DNA from: Branchiostoma belcheri
Taxonomy: Eukaryota > Chordata > Leptocardii > Amphioxiformes > Branchiostomatidae
Direction of reading: 5' to 3'
Assembly: GCF_001625305.1 (NCBI RefSeq)
Contig: NW_017803169.1
Coordinates: forward strand, 372,790 to 436,789
DNA length: 64,000 bases
Both the position numbers and the translations under genes were made by a program. The notes beneath the pieces are model-generated. The model ran no database searches, was not told where the DNA came from, and saw nothing but the letters and a program-made list of their open reading frames with translations. Numbering within the stretch: the stretch's first letter is position 1; each line of letters begins with the position of its first letter. Of this stretch, positions 42,201 to 53,773 are shown in pieces.

Positions 42201-45200
42201 GGTATCTTGTAGACGATGACGGCCCCCGTCGCGGTTGTGTGAAGGGCGATGGACCCTGATATAAAAGCCCCTTTCACCCCTTTCAGGAAGTAGTCTTGTT
42301 CGGTGTCCAGTATTCTTACTGTGTCTAGTGGACCAAAAGTTTTAAATTTCAACAAGTCATGTAACTACCAACACAGATAAACATTCATGATAGAGCATGG
42401 TTACAGTTTTCCATGGAAACGTTGACAATCACAGGTAAATAAGAATACATGTGGTTGTCAAATAGAGGTAGTGATGACATCGATAATTACTTCTTGGTAC
42501 GGAAGTGTTGCTTTGGGTGGCTGATTTGTGGGTTTGTGTCTCTGTCCTAATGCATGGTGGGTTTCAATTGATTGACAGGGTTGTGACCCGGTATGTCTTT
42601 ATTGATAGAATGCGGAATGAGGTCACTAGGAATGCGTAATGCGGAATCATGGTATGAACATCACCATGGTGTAACCCATTCTATGATGTAATTCAATCGG
42701 GTATTTCTAAAGGACCATGCAATGCAATTCACGGATACCCAAAATATGTAGCCTGCATTGGTGCCATCCTATTTAAATTTCGTATACCGTAGCGCCCATA
42801 TTCGCTCCCTAAGGCCCGATTCCCGCTAGGGTAAAATTGTCCAGATCTAACCGATTTGATTCGGTTTAGAACCGGCTCGATCCAGCTCTAAGCCGGCTCA
42901 ATTTTACCCTAGCGGGAATGGAGCCTACATTTTGTAAAAATATGGAGCGAATATGGGCGCTCTGATATACAAATAGGATGACAACCAGATTACAAAATAC
43001 TTCCCGGAATTCTAAATTCAAATGAGTTGTTTCATGACTGTGCTGTTCGTATTCCAGGATGTTATAGACACCCATCCGGGACTCACGTTCTTACAGGAGG
43101 CTCAGGAATTCCACTCCAGGTACCTGCACACAGTAAGTCATGTCAGACACGCCCCCTCATTAATATGTGCATAATTAACATCCACAACGTCATGACACAA
43201 TCAATATTCCTTTTATATTCCGTCTATTCCGTCCCTCATCATGTCAGGTAACTTTTTCAAGATATCAAGAAGGCACTGGACGGGCTCTGAATTCGAAGTT
43301 GAGAGTATGCAGTCATAATACAGTCCAAACCGATGCCCGGGCGGTTAGTTTACGGGCTGTTTTTTTTTTTTTCACTTAGCACCACATAAGCTACCCGACA
43401 GGATATCGGCTTGGAAACGTGACTGTAACATAAAAATGGCTCATACCCAAGACGGTGCCCGGTCGGGCAGTTTACGGGAACGAAAAGTATAATATAGAGG
43501 ATAACAGACGAGCGATTAAGAATATTATCGAAAGTGCAATATGTATGTGTACATTTACAAAATACATGTTTTTTTTTATTTTTAATTTATTCAAACAGCT
43601 CGACTAAGTCCCAGCTTGGAAATGTGGCCCTATAGCATTAATCCAACCATGCCCATAGCTATCGCTATCGTAACCTTCATTCCACTTTCCATTGAACAAA
43701 TGTATACATGTAGCATTTTTGAACACCGATTATCGCCATTACCTGTCTCTATCAGTCTCTCCATCTTGCTATTCTCATTTAGGCCACATCATGTAGATTT
43801 TATGGATTACATCCTCCGCAGACTCCAAATCTAATGCGAGTGGGCGAAAAAAACAAGGCGGGCCGAAAATACAAGATTCCTACAATTCAAAATTTTGACT
43901 CAATCATTGTACAAATGGTTTTGATTCAGTGGGAACATCACATATACACAGCCAGCATCACATGTCACTGCATCAAAGTAAGAAACAAAACATTAAATCA
44001 GAGCCTTTTCTTGTCTCCTCTCTTTATAGGTATCTGCCATCTTGCAGCATGGCAACAGACATCTTTGCCTATTTTCGGCATATTGACCACTGTGCATGTC
44101 AGAAGGCAACAAATTGTTTTTTTTTTTCAAAATCAGGCGAAAATTAATACGCGCGCTGATGTCATCCATAAAAATTACTTGCTGTGGCCTTAGTTTCGTC
44201 CACGCTGACTTTCCTCTCTCTCTCTCTCCCTGTCAGGTCATCGCCCGGATATTCTACACCGTCAACAGGTCCTGGTCAGGTCAAATCACCATCCCCGAGC
44301 TCCGCAAGTCCAACCTATTACAGGTCAGCTAACTTACTTCTTCGTGTGTAAACAAGATTACTATTGGCAGCCTAATAACTGTGCGAACCTTCTCTGATTG
44401 GCTAGAACACTGTGAAGTCATTACTGTAGACCTCTGATTGGCTATAACACTGTGACGTCATTACTGTAGACCATTGCAAATGACGACATCTTTACATTTG
44501 GGCGGCGATGGTTTAGAGGAGTTTAGGGGAGTTTGCATGTGCCTCAACTGCAATGATTGGAAGTCAGTAGGCGTTCCGGAGATTTGGATTCAGTTGATTG
44601 ACAGGGTTGTGACCCAGTATGTCCTGGGTAGAAGGATGTGGTATGAGGTCACAGGTTTGTGCACTGTGTAATCATGTTATGGAACATGCATGATGTAATA
44701 ATATCGGAGTAAAGTACCGTTACGTCAATTTGGTATTTCCCAATGATCATACAATATACTGTTCCAATATCTTTACAAAAAATAAAATCACTTTCTGCTG
44801 TTAATGCTGTGATACCGGAGTAAGTTACCCTATATATATTACAATTGCATGATATGTATTAAATATATTTGTTTGTTTGTTTCGCATAACCGGTAAACCG
44901 CCTTTAGGCGTAACACACGCCTTTAGTGCGTTCATGTACAAGCTGCGTAAGACAGGACTGTAAGGTTTGAACCACTCACACCGAGAAGGTTCTTTACTCT
45001 TTTCGTGGGTTCTTTAACGTGCATGGGGTGTGGCTCTCTCCAAACACGGGGCCACCATTTACGTCCCATCCTAGGGACGTCCCTAACCGAAGCTAGGTAA
45101 TCATTTACACCTGAGTGAAGTGAGGAAAGTCGTGTAAAGTGCCTTTCCCAAGGGCACAAAATCGGTGGGACATGGGATTCGAACCCGGGACCTCTTGGTC

Positions 45201-48200
45201 CTGAGCCGTCACCTATAACAAGATATGTTTAAGTGACATATGGATACAAGTAGACTCGCCTTGACAGGGCATGTTGTTCGTAGTAATGAACCAGCTGGTA
45301 GACTAGTACAGTGGCTTCCTACTGTAGAGTGGGACGTCCTTATACTACACTTTTGTCCATGTTAGAGAGAGACACTGGTCTCGCAGGGCCTGCATTAGAG
45401 TCCGCTATGAGGGATAGGACATACTGGAGTAACTTTATCAAGTGTACCTCACCGGATCTATAATCTGGAGGCATGATGATGATGATGATAATGGCTATAA
45501 GTGATCAAAACGATTCTAAATCATTTCTGATATTTCCGACAGGTGATTTCGTCTTTAGAAGAGGAAGATGACATCAACCAGATCACGGACTTCTTCTCTT
45601 ACGAACATTTCTACGTCATCTACTGTAAGTTCTGGGAGTTGGACACCGACCACGATTTGTTTATAAGCCAGCAGGACCTGGCTAGACATAACGATGGTGG
45701 TGAGTAAACACGTCAATATAATCAAACAAACAAACAAACAAACAAACAAATAAATAGGTAGACAATTTGATTATATCATATGTATATGGAAAATGTTCTT
45801 TATTGCTATAATATTATATGTAACGATGGCGTTTAGTAAACACGTAAATGAAAACAGACAAACAGACAATTTGCTTATATTTATATGTGTATATAGACTT
45901 GTTCGTGTGTTGCTTTACATAACGATATTTTCGAGTAAACATGTCAATAAAAACAAAGAAACAAACAACAGGCAGACAATTTGATTATATAATATGTGTA
46001 TGGGAATTGTTCGTGTATTGCTATATACATGTATAACGATGGTGGTTATTAAACACGTAAATAAATACAGGCAAACAAACAAACAAACCAACAGAGAATT
46101 TGATTATGTTTATATGTATATATTGGAATTGTTCGTGTGTTGCTATACATAACGATAATGGTAGGTAAACACGTAAATAAATTAACAGACAAACAAACAA
46201 ACAAACAGGCAGACAATTTAATTATATTATATGCGTATAGGTATATTTCATGTGTTGAAACTCTGTCAACTTTGTGGTATACAAATTTGGAGTGCATTTT
46301 TAGATTTATGATATCTAGTTGGCTACTCAAAGAGAAGTAAAAATACAATAATATTAGCTAGAATTTAAAAGCCAAACTGAGTCCTAGATGATTTGAAAAA
46401 ATTGATCTTCGTTTCTTTTGTTGATAATTATAGCAATATCGTCTCGGATGGCGGAAAGAATATTCTCTGGAGCGGTCACAAGGTACGGCACTTGATTGGC
46501 TGATTGATTGATTGTTTAATTGATTGACAGGTCAATAAATCGATAAAGCTGCAGAACGTTGTACGAAGTGTCACGTTTGCATTATGCCATAAGATTGAAA
46601 GAACTTACGTTTTACGTCGATTAAGGTATTATAATATGAGATATACAAGGAAACAGTTACTCCTACTAGCAACTGGATAGATTTTAAAATACTGTTCCAA
46701 AATCTATCCAGTTGCTTGAGTTATTGTTCCTTTGCATGACTCAAGTGTTTGTTTGTTTGTCTGTTTGTTTGTTTGTTTTTCTGACCTCAGAGGAAGCACA
46801 GTTTCTCGTGAAGGAAAGATGAGCTACACGGAGTTTGTCTGGTTTCTGCTGGCGGAAGAAGACAAGAAGCACCCCACAGCGTATGTCATCATTATTGCAG
46901 TTCTTGAGTATCTTAATTGTTGCGACACGGGAAGACGCTCCAAAAACTGGCATTTTGTATTTAGGCCACAGCAAGTAATTTTTATGGATGACATCAGCGC
47001 GTGCATTAATTCTCGCCTGATTTTGGGAAAAAAACACAAGAAATTTTGTTGCCTTCTGACAGTGATCAACATGCCGAAAATGGGCAAAGATGTCTGTTGC
47101 CATGCCGGAAGGTGGATGGCAGATAAATATAAAGAGAGGAGACAAGAAAAGGCTCTGATTTTATGTTTTGTTTCTTACTTTGATGCAGTGATATATGTAA
47201 TTTTGGCTGTGTATATGTGATGTTCCCGCTGAATCAAAACCATTTTACAATGATTGAGTCAAATTTTAAAAGGTAGGAACCTGTTTTTTTCGGCCCTCCC
47301 TGTTTTTTTTTCGCCCGCTCGCATTATATTTGTAGTCTGCGGAGGCTGATGCATTTCAAAATGTGTTATTCCAAAATAACTTTTGGAATGGAACACGTTC
47401 TGGGTTTGAAATGCAACACTTCACAATTAGTCTTGCAGACATGATAGTTGACAGCTAGGGGTCGCTGTTGAACGTGCAGTTTCTTCTTTTCAGGATAGAG
47501 TACTGGTTCAGGTGTATGGACCTGGATGGGGACGGTCTGCTGTCCATGTACGAACTGGAGTATTTCTACGAAGAACAGTACAATAAGATGGTATCCCTGG
47601 GAATCGAACCCATGCCGTTTGAGGACTGTCTATGTCAGATGTTGGACATGATCAACCCAACAATACCAGGTAAAGCAAAATTCTTTTTTCTCATCAGTTT
47701 TTGTATCAAGTATCTGTCGGTGACCAATGTTTCTAGGATCATCTGCTCAAGCTGTGCGCATGAGTATTTTTTTTTTGTCTTGACAATCATTATCCTTTAT
47801 GCTAATATAACGTTTCCAAACCGGGGCCCGGCCGGATTTGGGTGAACCTAAATCAAACAATTCATATCAGGAATAAATAGTACCAATGATTATTACTCCG
47901 TGGTCAGGGGTCAGGACCTCCGGACGGAGTATTGTGAGTAACCGTTTTTTTCGTGTTCGCAGCTAGAACGCGGTGTAATCGACATGCAACTTTATACGCC
48001 GTCTGCGGGCATGCCCGTGTTGATGCACGAATGTGTATTTTTGCCGTCGCTGTTTTCCCGCTCAATGTAATATTTCAGACGCACCCCTACGATTATGAGA
48101 CACTGAATCAAACCATTTTGTACAATTATTGACTCAAAACTTCATGCAGATGTGGGGAGGGGTCGATAAGTGGTACCAGATGTTTTGTTTTGTCTTTTTT

Positions 48201-51200
48201 ATGATACTTATTCCTAAAAGCTGCCCGGTCGGGTCCCGGCTTTGGAATAAAAAATTGTTATTTTACGCCTGTTGACATGACCATTTTGCTCCAGGAAAAA
48301 TCACTCTGCGTGACTTAAAACAGAGTAGAATGACTCCGCTGTTCTTCGACACTTTCTTCAACCTGGAAAAATACCTGGACCACGAGCAGAGAGATCCGTT
48401 CGCTGCGGCAAAGGTTAGAAAACCTCCGTTTGTTTTTACTAATTTCCTTTAATTTTGTTGGTACTATTGTTGTCTACATACAACACTCGAGTATGTTAAT
48501 ATTTTGTGTTTTTGTTGACGTCTGACCTGTAGTAATTTTGAATTCATCATATTATTCTGTATTTTCTATATTCCAATTGTTTTTGTTATTTATATTTTAT
48601 TTGAATATGTTGTGTTGTATGGACCTCATGAAGAATAGAGTCAAAACATTAACCCTATCTAGACCGGGCTTTTTTGGGCTTGGTGGGACGGGGGGGGGGC
48701 TCATTCGGCCCCCCCCTCAGAACTCGAGAACGGTATATCGTAGGACCACCAAATTTTTTAGAGGATGATGTACTAGTGAAAATTTATCATACGTACAATT
48801 TTTATGTCGTTGTGACGTAATATGACGTCATTATGACGTCATTAATGTGATTTTATTGGCCAAAACCGTCTTGATAGGTTATTCCCTGAAAACTAAACAG
48901 TATACGACATAACTTTACCAAAAGTGTTTATGACAGAATATTAGGATGTACTAAGTCTTATGTTGCCCATAGCAACACCGGTGACGTCATAAAATGACGT
49001 CATGCATATATTACATATCCGCCATCTCTGAATTTTGAAAAATAGTTTTTTTTTCAGGATGAAGCCTAAAATACATTGTAAACAGACTAAAGACATTCAT
49101 ATGAACCTTTTCTGTAAAAAAAATGGGAGTATTGATAAAATTTTAAGGAAAATAAGCTGCATTTACCTGATCTAATGATATGGTCCGCCATCTTGGATTT
49201 TGGCCAATGACGTCATCAAATTAGCAGAAATTATGCATTTTTAATGATAAAATTTACATATAATTATATGTGATGTTATTAATGTTAGAAACAATGTGTA
49301 ACTTGACATAAAACCCATAAAATTCTGTTGTTTAAATGGAAATAATTAAATTTGGCAAAAAATGCCTGTCAGAAACCCGTTGCCATGGCAACAAGAAAAA
49401 TCATAATCTCATTCCACTGATACAGATTTGTTGCCAACAATATTTTAGGAAAAGTCGCCAAATTTGGCGGTTCTAGCTTTAGCCGTTCAGACGCTAGGTG
49501 ACATCAAAGTTGCCGCGGGCACTTTAAGCCCCCCCCCCCGGTCTAGATAGGGTTAATGGGAGTCCCAATAACACAAACAAACATTGGTCATTACTAACAA
49601 GGCCTGGAGGCCACTCCAAGGTTACGGCTTACATATTATATAGAACTGTAACAGCATCTCTTCTCACTATGTCAGAAACATAATTTATTAAGACCGGCTG
49701 AAATACATCACTTAGAAATGATGACTAACTGACCGAACAGGAGAAGTAGGGGTTACAAAGACTGGTATGGAAATTCCCTGCCCCATTTTATGCCGGAATG
49801 GTTTCATCAAGATGGAGCCCTACTCTTTTCGATATAAGGCCACAGCAATTAATTTTTATGGATGACATTCACGCGCGCATTGATTTTCGCCTGATTTTGA
49901 AAAAAAAAGTAATTTTGTTCGTCTCTGATGGTAGATAACTTGGCGAAAAAAGACAAAATGTACATGTAGAAACCTATCGGTTAGAGACCGTCGGCGGTCC
50001 AGCAAACTTAAGGCACAATTGCTGTCGTTTGATGGAAAGTGTTGACAGTCTAAGATATTTCATCACGACCTGTTGGTTGTGTTGTCTTGTTTTGTCGCCT
50101 CAATTCTTGTTTAAAAAGGGGGTTATGATCTCAAAAGTTGAAAATGTAGGAATCTTGTTTTGTTGGCCTGCTTTGTTTTTTGTTTTCGCCCTACCACATT
50201 AGATTTGGAGTCTGAGGAGGATGTCATCCATAAAATTTACTTGCTGTGGCCTAACATTTGTTCATTCTCTGTCAGGAGGCTGAGGATATGGAGGGTATGT
50301 CTGACTGGGAGCGGTACGCCGCGGAGGAGTATGAGATGTTGGTGGCAGACGAGACCATGCCGGGACAGGATGACGTGTGAGTTGTGCAACAACGTTTGTG
50401 TCTAACCCGTAGGCCTTACTAGTCCGGACCGGTCCACTTTTTCCACAAACCCTAAATCGACATAGGGACAGAGCGTTCGGCTCGGAGCCAAGAGGTCCCG
50501 AGTCCCGAGTGCCACCGATCTTGTGCTCTTAGGAAAGGCACTTTACACGACTTTCCTCGCTTCGCTCAGGTGTAAATGAGTATTGAATTTTCTCATTTTG
50601 ATCAAACAGGTGAAAATAAGTATATCTGTTGTCCGTGCGTTTGGTGACGGCATAAAAATAGACTGATTTGTGTACCGTGGATATGGCTTTTGGTAAATGC
50701 TTCATAGAAATGGTTGTATAGAATTCTAGGTAATTACTAACCCACCATCCAACGTCCTGAATGTTGTAATAATCTTCACTTTTATAAATCATGTACAGCT
50801 AATACTAAATAAATCCAAACATCGCGATATATACATTTTTTTAATATCTCCCTGTATTTTTGCCCAAAGTTTTGACGATGACGTGTTGGAAAGTGCGGAG
50901 GTCAGAAGAGTCACCAGAGCCGACATGGAGGAGGCGGATTACGATTACACAGGTATTGTCGACGTCAGCAAAGTTACTGCTACGTAATGATAACCAATTT
51001 TGACTCGTTAAACTTGCAAGGTTTGTGGTAACGCAAACTCGATTTTTACATTCAGGCATCAGATATAAGAAAGTCGCTTCTATAAAATATTTAAGATTAC
51101 TTTTGCTGACATTAACACAGAACGAAAACAGACGTTTAAGCAAACTTTCCGCAATATGTAAAGACGTATTAAAGGTGAGAGAATATTTAAGTAGACTTCA

Positions 51201-51387
51201 CGACTTCGTAAAGGCTGCTGAAAGGCAAATTCCTCCTTTTAGTCACCTTTCATTGTGCTTAAAGTAAATACGACGTAAACATATTTTATGTCTGTACGCT
51301 TTCTTTACAAACCCGTAAATATATAGGATATCTATTGTCGTTTACACCGTCACAAAAGTGGGTACGTTTGTTTCAGGAGGAGCGTGA
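35944..51387 (+). CDS. PPP2R3: PP2A regulatory subunit B'' (PR72/PR70 family)
   Basis: Fourteen coding exons keep one frame for about 566 residues: 35944-36219, 40167-40436, 41484-41587, 41938-42040, 43058-43132, 44237-44323, 45543-45699, 46434-46482, 46791-46880, 47494-47669, 48295-48413, 50276-50376, 50870-50952 and 51377-51387. B'' subunits bind the PP2A A/C core, direct it to substrates and are calcium-regulated. Diagnostic blocks are [88 protein letters not shown] and [16 protein letters not shown]. Two EF-hand loops are intact, at about residues 339-350 ([12 protein letters not shown]) and 413-424 ([12 protein letters not shown]). The length fits PR72 (529) and PR70 (575). The amino end differs from vertebrate isoforms; paralogue A versus B cannot be told. 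Poly(A) signals AATAAA lie at 51752 and 51815. Confidence 0.95.
36220..37064. other. PPP2R3 intron 1, 5' part, no recognised element
   Basis: Contains a G-run at about 36786-36800 and several tgtacagatatacag words; no exon with matching phase seen. Confidence 0.4.
37065..37887 (-). mobile_element. Family X hairpin-ended element, reverse copy
   Basis: From caagagttccgagatctcat acctccatgaa to the (AC)n tract and tttttcatggaggtaa; reverse orientation of 5041-5944. It lies in PPP2R3 intron 1. Confidence 0.85.
37888..38804. other. Intron sequence, nothing recognised
   Basis: A 128-codon open frame at 38188-38574 is hydrophobic at its end ([20 protein letters not shown]) but has no recognisable domain or splice context. 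Confidence 0.35.
38805..39108. mobile_element. Truncated family H MITE running into a GA-rich tract
   Basis: MITE sequence from aggccacagcatataaatt stops at about 38999 and is followed by gagagggagagag purine-rich repeats up to the gap. Confidence 0.7.
39109..39128. other. Assembly gap (20 N)
   Basis: Run of 20 N inside a purine-rich repeat; nearly the same sequence (gtgtgttgagagggagagag) stands on both sides, so the true length is unknown. Confidence 1.
39543..39880 (+). mobile_element. Family H MITE, right end missing
   Basis: TTA|GGCCACAGCATGTAAATT start; truncated after the ggcaacaaaattt block. Confidence 0.8.
40167..40436 (+). CDS. PPP2R3: PPP2R3 exon 2
   Basis: Acceptor cccttcacag, donor AAG|gtggat (weak), 90 codons. 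Ser/Pro linker ([17 protein letters not shown]) then [13 protein letters not shown], the start of the conserved B'' core, ending DFGEVAK where PR72 reads GKIAK. Confidence 0.9.
41134..41456. mobile_element. Half-copy of the foldback element of 15752-16258
   Basis: It keeps the right arm (cgagtaggagagtcttcggt ... gtgtgaaattggtgaat) but most of the left arm is gone. It ends 27 bp before PPP2R3 exon 3. Confidence 0.9.
41484..41587 (+). CDS. PPP2R3: PPP2R3 exon 3
   Basis: [20 protein letters not shown] ... FQPMWK; acceptor gtttgcag, donor AG|gtgaga, leaves phase 2. Confidence 0.95.
41938..42040 (+). CDS. PPP2R3: PPP2R3 exon 4
   Basis: [20 protein letters not shown] ... DDFVPLIQ; acceptor ctcattaag, donor CAG|gtaacc. 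Confidence 0.92.
42495..42700 (+). repeat. Dispersed repeat R2
   Basis: ttgattgacagggttgtgac ccggtatgtc is shared with 44505-44690 (cccagtatgtc), and the tttgggtggctga block with 54285-54430. Unknown class. Confidence 0.6.
42779..42972. mobile_element. Nested-TIR MITE, ~190 bp
   Basis: Outer arms gcgcccatattcgctcc / ggagcgaatatgggcgc and inner arms attcccgctagggtaaaatt / aattttaccctagcgggaat form two inverted pairs, one inside the other. Confidence 0.85.
43058..43132 (+). CDS. PPP2R3: PPP2R3 exon 5
   Basis: [25 protein letters not shown], 25 codons, phase 0-0, acceptor attccag, donor ACA|gtaagt. Confidence 0.95.
43782..44189 (+). mobile_element. Family H MITE, full length, in PPP2R3 intron
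   Basis: Flanked by TTA on both sides (43779-43781 and 44190-44192). The right end lies 47 bp from exon 6. Confidence 0.85.
44237..44323 (+). CDS. PPP2R3: PPP2R3 exon 6
   Basis: [29 protein letters not shown], phase 0-0. A family H MITE ends 47 bp upstream of it. Confidence 0.95.
44930..45220 (-). mobile_element. tRNA-derived SINE, minus strand
   Basis: In reverse it reads gaccaagaggtcccgggttc gaatccc, then gggcacaag-type body and a 3' part with ggtgtgagtggttcaaacct. Confidence 0.75.
45543..45699 (+). CDS. PPP2R3: PPP2R3 exon 7 (EF-hand 1)
   Basis: Starts [20 protein letters not shown] and contains the [12 protein letters not shown] calcium-binding loop. Donor GTG|gtgagt, leaves phase 1. 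Confidence 0.95.
46434..46482 (+). CDS. PPP2R3: PPP2R3 exon 8
   Basis: 49 bp micro-exon, [15 protein letters not shown], acceptor ataattatag, donor AAG|gtacgg. Confidence 0.92.
46791..46880 (+). CDS. PPP2R3: PPP2R3 exon 9
   Basis: [29 protein letters not shown]; acceptor tgacctcag, donor AGC|gtatgt. Confidence 0.93.
46974..47347 (+). mobile_element. Family H MITE, truncated
   Basis: Starts after TTA with ggccacagcaagtaattttt; it is inverted internally relative to the 8120 copy and lacks the far TIR. In a PPP2R3 intron. Confidence 0.75.
47494..47669 (+). CDS. PPP2R3: PPP2R3 exon 10 (EF-hand 2)
   Basis: [29 protein letters not shown] ... [12 protein letters not shown]; complete canonical EF-hand loop. 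Acceptor cttttcag, donor CAG|gtaaag. Confidence 0.95.
48295..48413 (+). CDS. PPP2R3: PPP2R3 exon 11
   Basis: [40 protein letters not shown]; donor AAG|gttaga. Confidence 0.95.
48653..49552. mobile_element. piggyBac-type MITE, 900 bp
   Basis: TIRs CCCTATCTAGACCGGG ... CCCGGTCTAGATAGGG with TTAA on both sides (48649-48652 and 49553-49556), the piggyBac target and end type. G- and C-runs adjoin the TIRs. No transposase. It lies in PPP2R3 intron 11. Confidence 0.9.
49837..50252. mobile_element. Two family H MITE fragments
   Basis: 49837-49925 (left-end type) and 50130-50252 (right-end type, ends gctgtggcc|taa) probably are one element split by other sequence. Confidence 0.65.
50276..50376 (+). 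CDS. PPP2R3: PPP2R3 exon 12
   Basis: [33 protein letters not shown]; a family H MITE fragment ends 23 bp upstream. Donor GT|gtgagt. Confidence 0.9.
50460..50580 (+). mobile_element. SINE fragment
   Basis: ttcggctcggagccaagagg, then cttgtgctcttaggaaaggc actttacacgactttcc; box B is degenerate. Confidence 0.65.
50870..50952 (+). CDS. PPP2R3: PPP2R3 exon 13
   Basis: [27 protein letters not shown], acidic tail; acceptor tgcccaaag, donor CAG|gtattg. Confidence 0.8.
51377..51387 (+). CDS. PPP2R3: PPP2R3 terminal coding exon (GGA-stop)
   Basis: After gtttgtttcag the frame reads two glycines, alanine and TGA. Alternative AG sites three or six bases on lead to the same stop. Confidence 0.65.
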
Positions 51388-51751
51388 CGTCATCGGTGAC
51401 ATCAACCAATCAAAAGAAAGGACACAGAGGAGTACAGTGGACCTCTTCTCACACCAGACGCCAACCTTTATATTTCTGTAGGACCGGGATACAGAAAATG
51501 GACTAAGGAAAAAAAGTCAAAGCAAACCAAACGAAATAGGCGCACAAAAAATAAGGCTATGGAATGAAATTTCAGTACAAGATGATGATAATGAAGAATC
51601 AACATACATTTTTATATACGAGGACAGACGTAACGATGAAATAAAAGGTACGATAAATAGAATATCATGTCAAGGAAAGGGAATAGTAATTTCGATTCTT
51701 CCATTGTCAGAAGATGTTTTTAGGGACGTCCCTGGTTCTACCGATGTTTAT

Positions 51752-51820
51752 AATAAACATTTGGCGTGCGAGACGTACGTGGTTTACGACTGTTACTGTT
51801 CAACATCTGCTCAAAATAAA
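51752..51820 (+). promoter_or_regulatory. Poly(A) signals of PPP2R3
   Basis: AATAAA at 51752-51757 and 51815-51820 lie 365-430 bp after the stop codon. Confidence 0.6.
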
Positions 51821-51894
51821 AACTTTAGTCCAAGTCTAAGCTAGACTAACTAAACTACTCTAATCCTGATAGCTTCCGAACTTCACTAAGTAGT

Positions 51895-51995
51895 TCATCT
51901 GGACGGTTTCTATGTATGTTCGGCTCAGAACCAAGAGGTCCCGAGTTCGAATCCTGCCATATATCTTGTGCCCTTGTGAAAGGGCACTTTACACG
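51895..51995 (+). mobile_element. SINE fragment with intact box B
   Basis: cagaaccaagaggtcccgag ttcgaatcctgcc then gggcactttacacgaa. Confidence 0.7.
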
Positions 51996-52379
51996 AATTT
52001 GGTGTGACGTAATGTTAAGAAGAAAAAAACAAACTTTCTATGGCAACAATATTTATTTGGATATTTTCTGTACATGAAATAAAAACTTAAATTTACAGCA
52101 AAAATACGTTGTCAATGTTCTAACGTTATGTGTAATTTGGAATTATTACGTGCCAAATTCGAGATCGGCAATCTTATAAAAAAAGGCAGTGCTACATCAC
52201 ATATCCCTTATTTATTCTTAGGAATAAATAGATACATCACAAACAAATCTGAAAATAATTTCATCAGGTTGCTACATGTAGAACATAGGATATTGGAGTT
52301 TTCTTTTACACAATCAGTAATTTAAAAGTCTCTCAACTCCTTATGTTACAATGTCTATCAGACATTTTCATCAGAGCTT

Positions 52380-52590
52380 CTGAATGGAGTACTGCTTCTC
52401 GCCGCTATTCGTGGTGAAAACGCAAAGGGGGGATACAAACTTAGCCACGTTTGCGATTGCGTTCTCGTCGCAAAAGCGCCACCTACATTTGTACATTGGC
52501 TACATCTAGCGGCGAGAAGCAGAACTCCAGTCAGAAGCTCTGAGGAAGGTGTCTGACAGGCATTGAAACGTAAGCAGGTGATGGTATATC
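52380..52590. repeat. Dispersed repeat with inverted arms
   Basis: tgcttctcgccgct and its complement agcggcgagaagca bracket about 120 bp; the block cgccacctacat..tgtacat also occurs at 39975-40015. Confidence 0.6.
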
Positions 52591-52853
52591 ACCAATACAA
52601 TTTTACATGTCACTATCCACATATTGGGATAACATATATAGTAAGATACTGCTAATTAGTAAATACACAGTACAGCATAGACGGCTCACTCCATAATAAT
52701 AAGCACACACAAGCACATACATACAAACTTCTACACAAAATACACATCACTTACTTTCTTCTTTCATCTAATTTCTACAAGAAAATTTAGCTTCTTCATG
52801 TAGGCCATACATGTCGATGAATTTGATGGAATAATCTTCTGTTTCATACAGAA

Positions 52854-53757
52854 ACAAGAGTTCCACGATCTCATACCTTCGCCAAATGATGTTAACAAAT
52901 TGACGGTTTACGAATTATACAATTTTGATCATCGATTTCGCAAATAACAGTCATTTGAATAGATTACATCATATGGATCATATTCTCCCCCGAATGATAG
53001 CCTTATCTTAACAAAATAGGCTATTCTAGCACTTCTTCATAAATTATGCAAATGAGGTCATGATGTTAATAAATTATCTTCATTGATGTTCACCTTCACT
53101 TAACTTACAATACGGCAAGTATAGAATTCCCAGCAATTACAACTACGAAATTATAAAAATTTCCCATTAATTATGCAAATTAGGTCTTCATTTACATAAT
53201 CTATATCCTCGGATGTTTTTCTCGTTCTCAATTACATGTCACACGTGTTTCATAGTCCTATTATCGAACGAAGCAGTTTTATAGAATTTCCTCATTAACT
53301 ATGCAAATTAGCTCCTGATTTGCATATTTGTCATCTGATTATGTGGAGCATCACTTCAGCTACCTACATACCAAAAATCATGACAATCCGTCAACCGGTT
53401 CTTGAGTTATGCACCTAGCCTTCGGAGATTTCTCAAGAAACGCTCCTGCAGTTCCAGAACAAGCTGCTAGGGGGCCCAAACTCATGCCACTTCTTCCCTA
53501 CCCCAAGAGCTATCTACCAACCAAAATTCGTGACCCTAGTACGTCTAGATCGCGAGATATCAAAACCGGAAGTTCTGCTGCAGTACCAACAAAAGCCGCC
53601 AGGGGGCCCAAAATCTAATCATTTCTAGGTCTCGTCAAGACCTACCCACCTACCAAGTTTCATGACAATCCATATCAAGCTTCTTGAGTTATGCTGTTCA
53701 CAAACAAACCAACAAACCAACAAACGCTACTGAAAACATAACCTTCTTGACGAAGGT
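52854..53757 (-). mobile_element. Family Y hairpin-ended element
   Basis: Matches 26052-26968 throughout, with octamer-rich modules and ends accttcgcc ... cttgacgaaggt. Confidence 0.85.
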
Positions 53758-53773
53758 AACAAAGAAACCTTAA

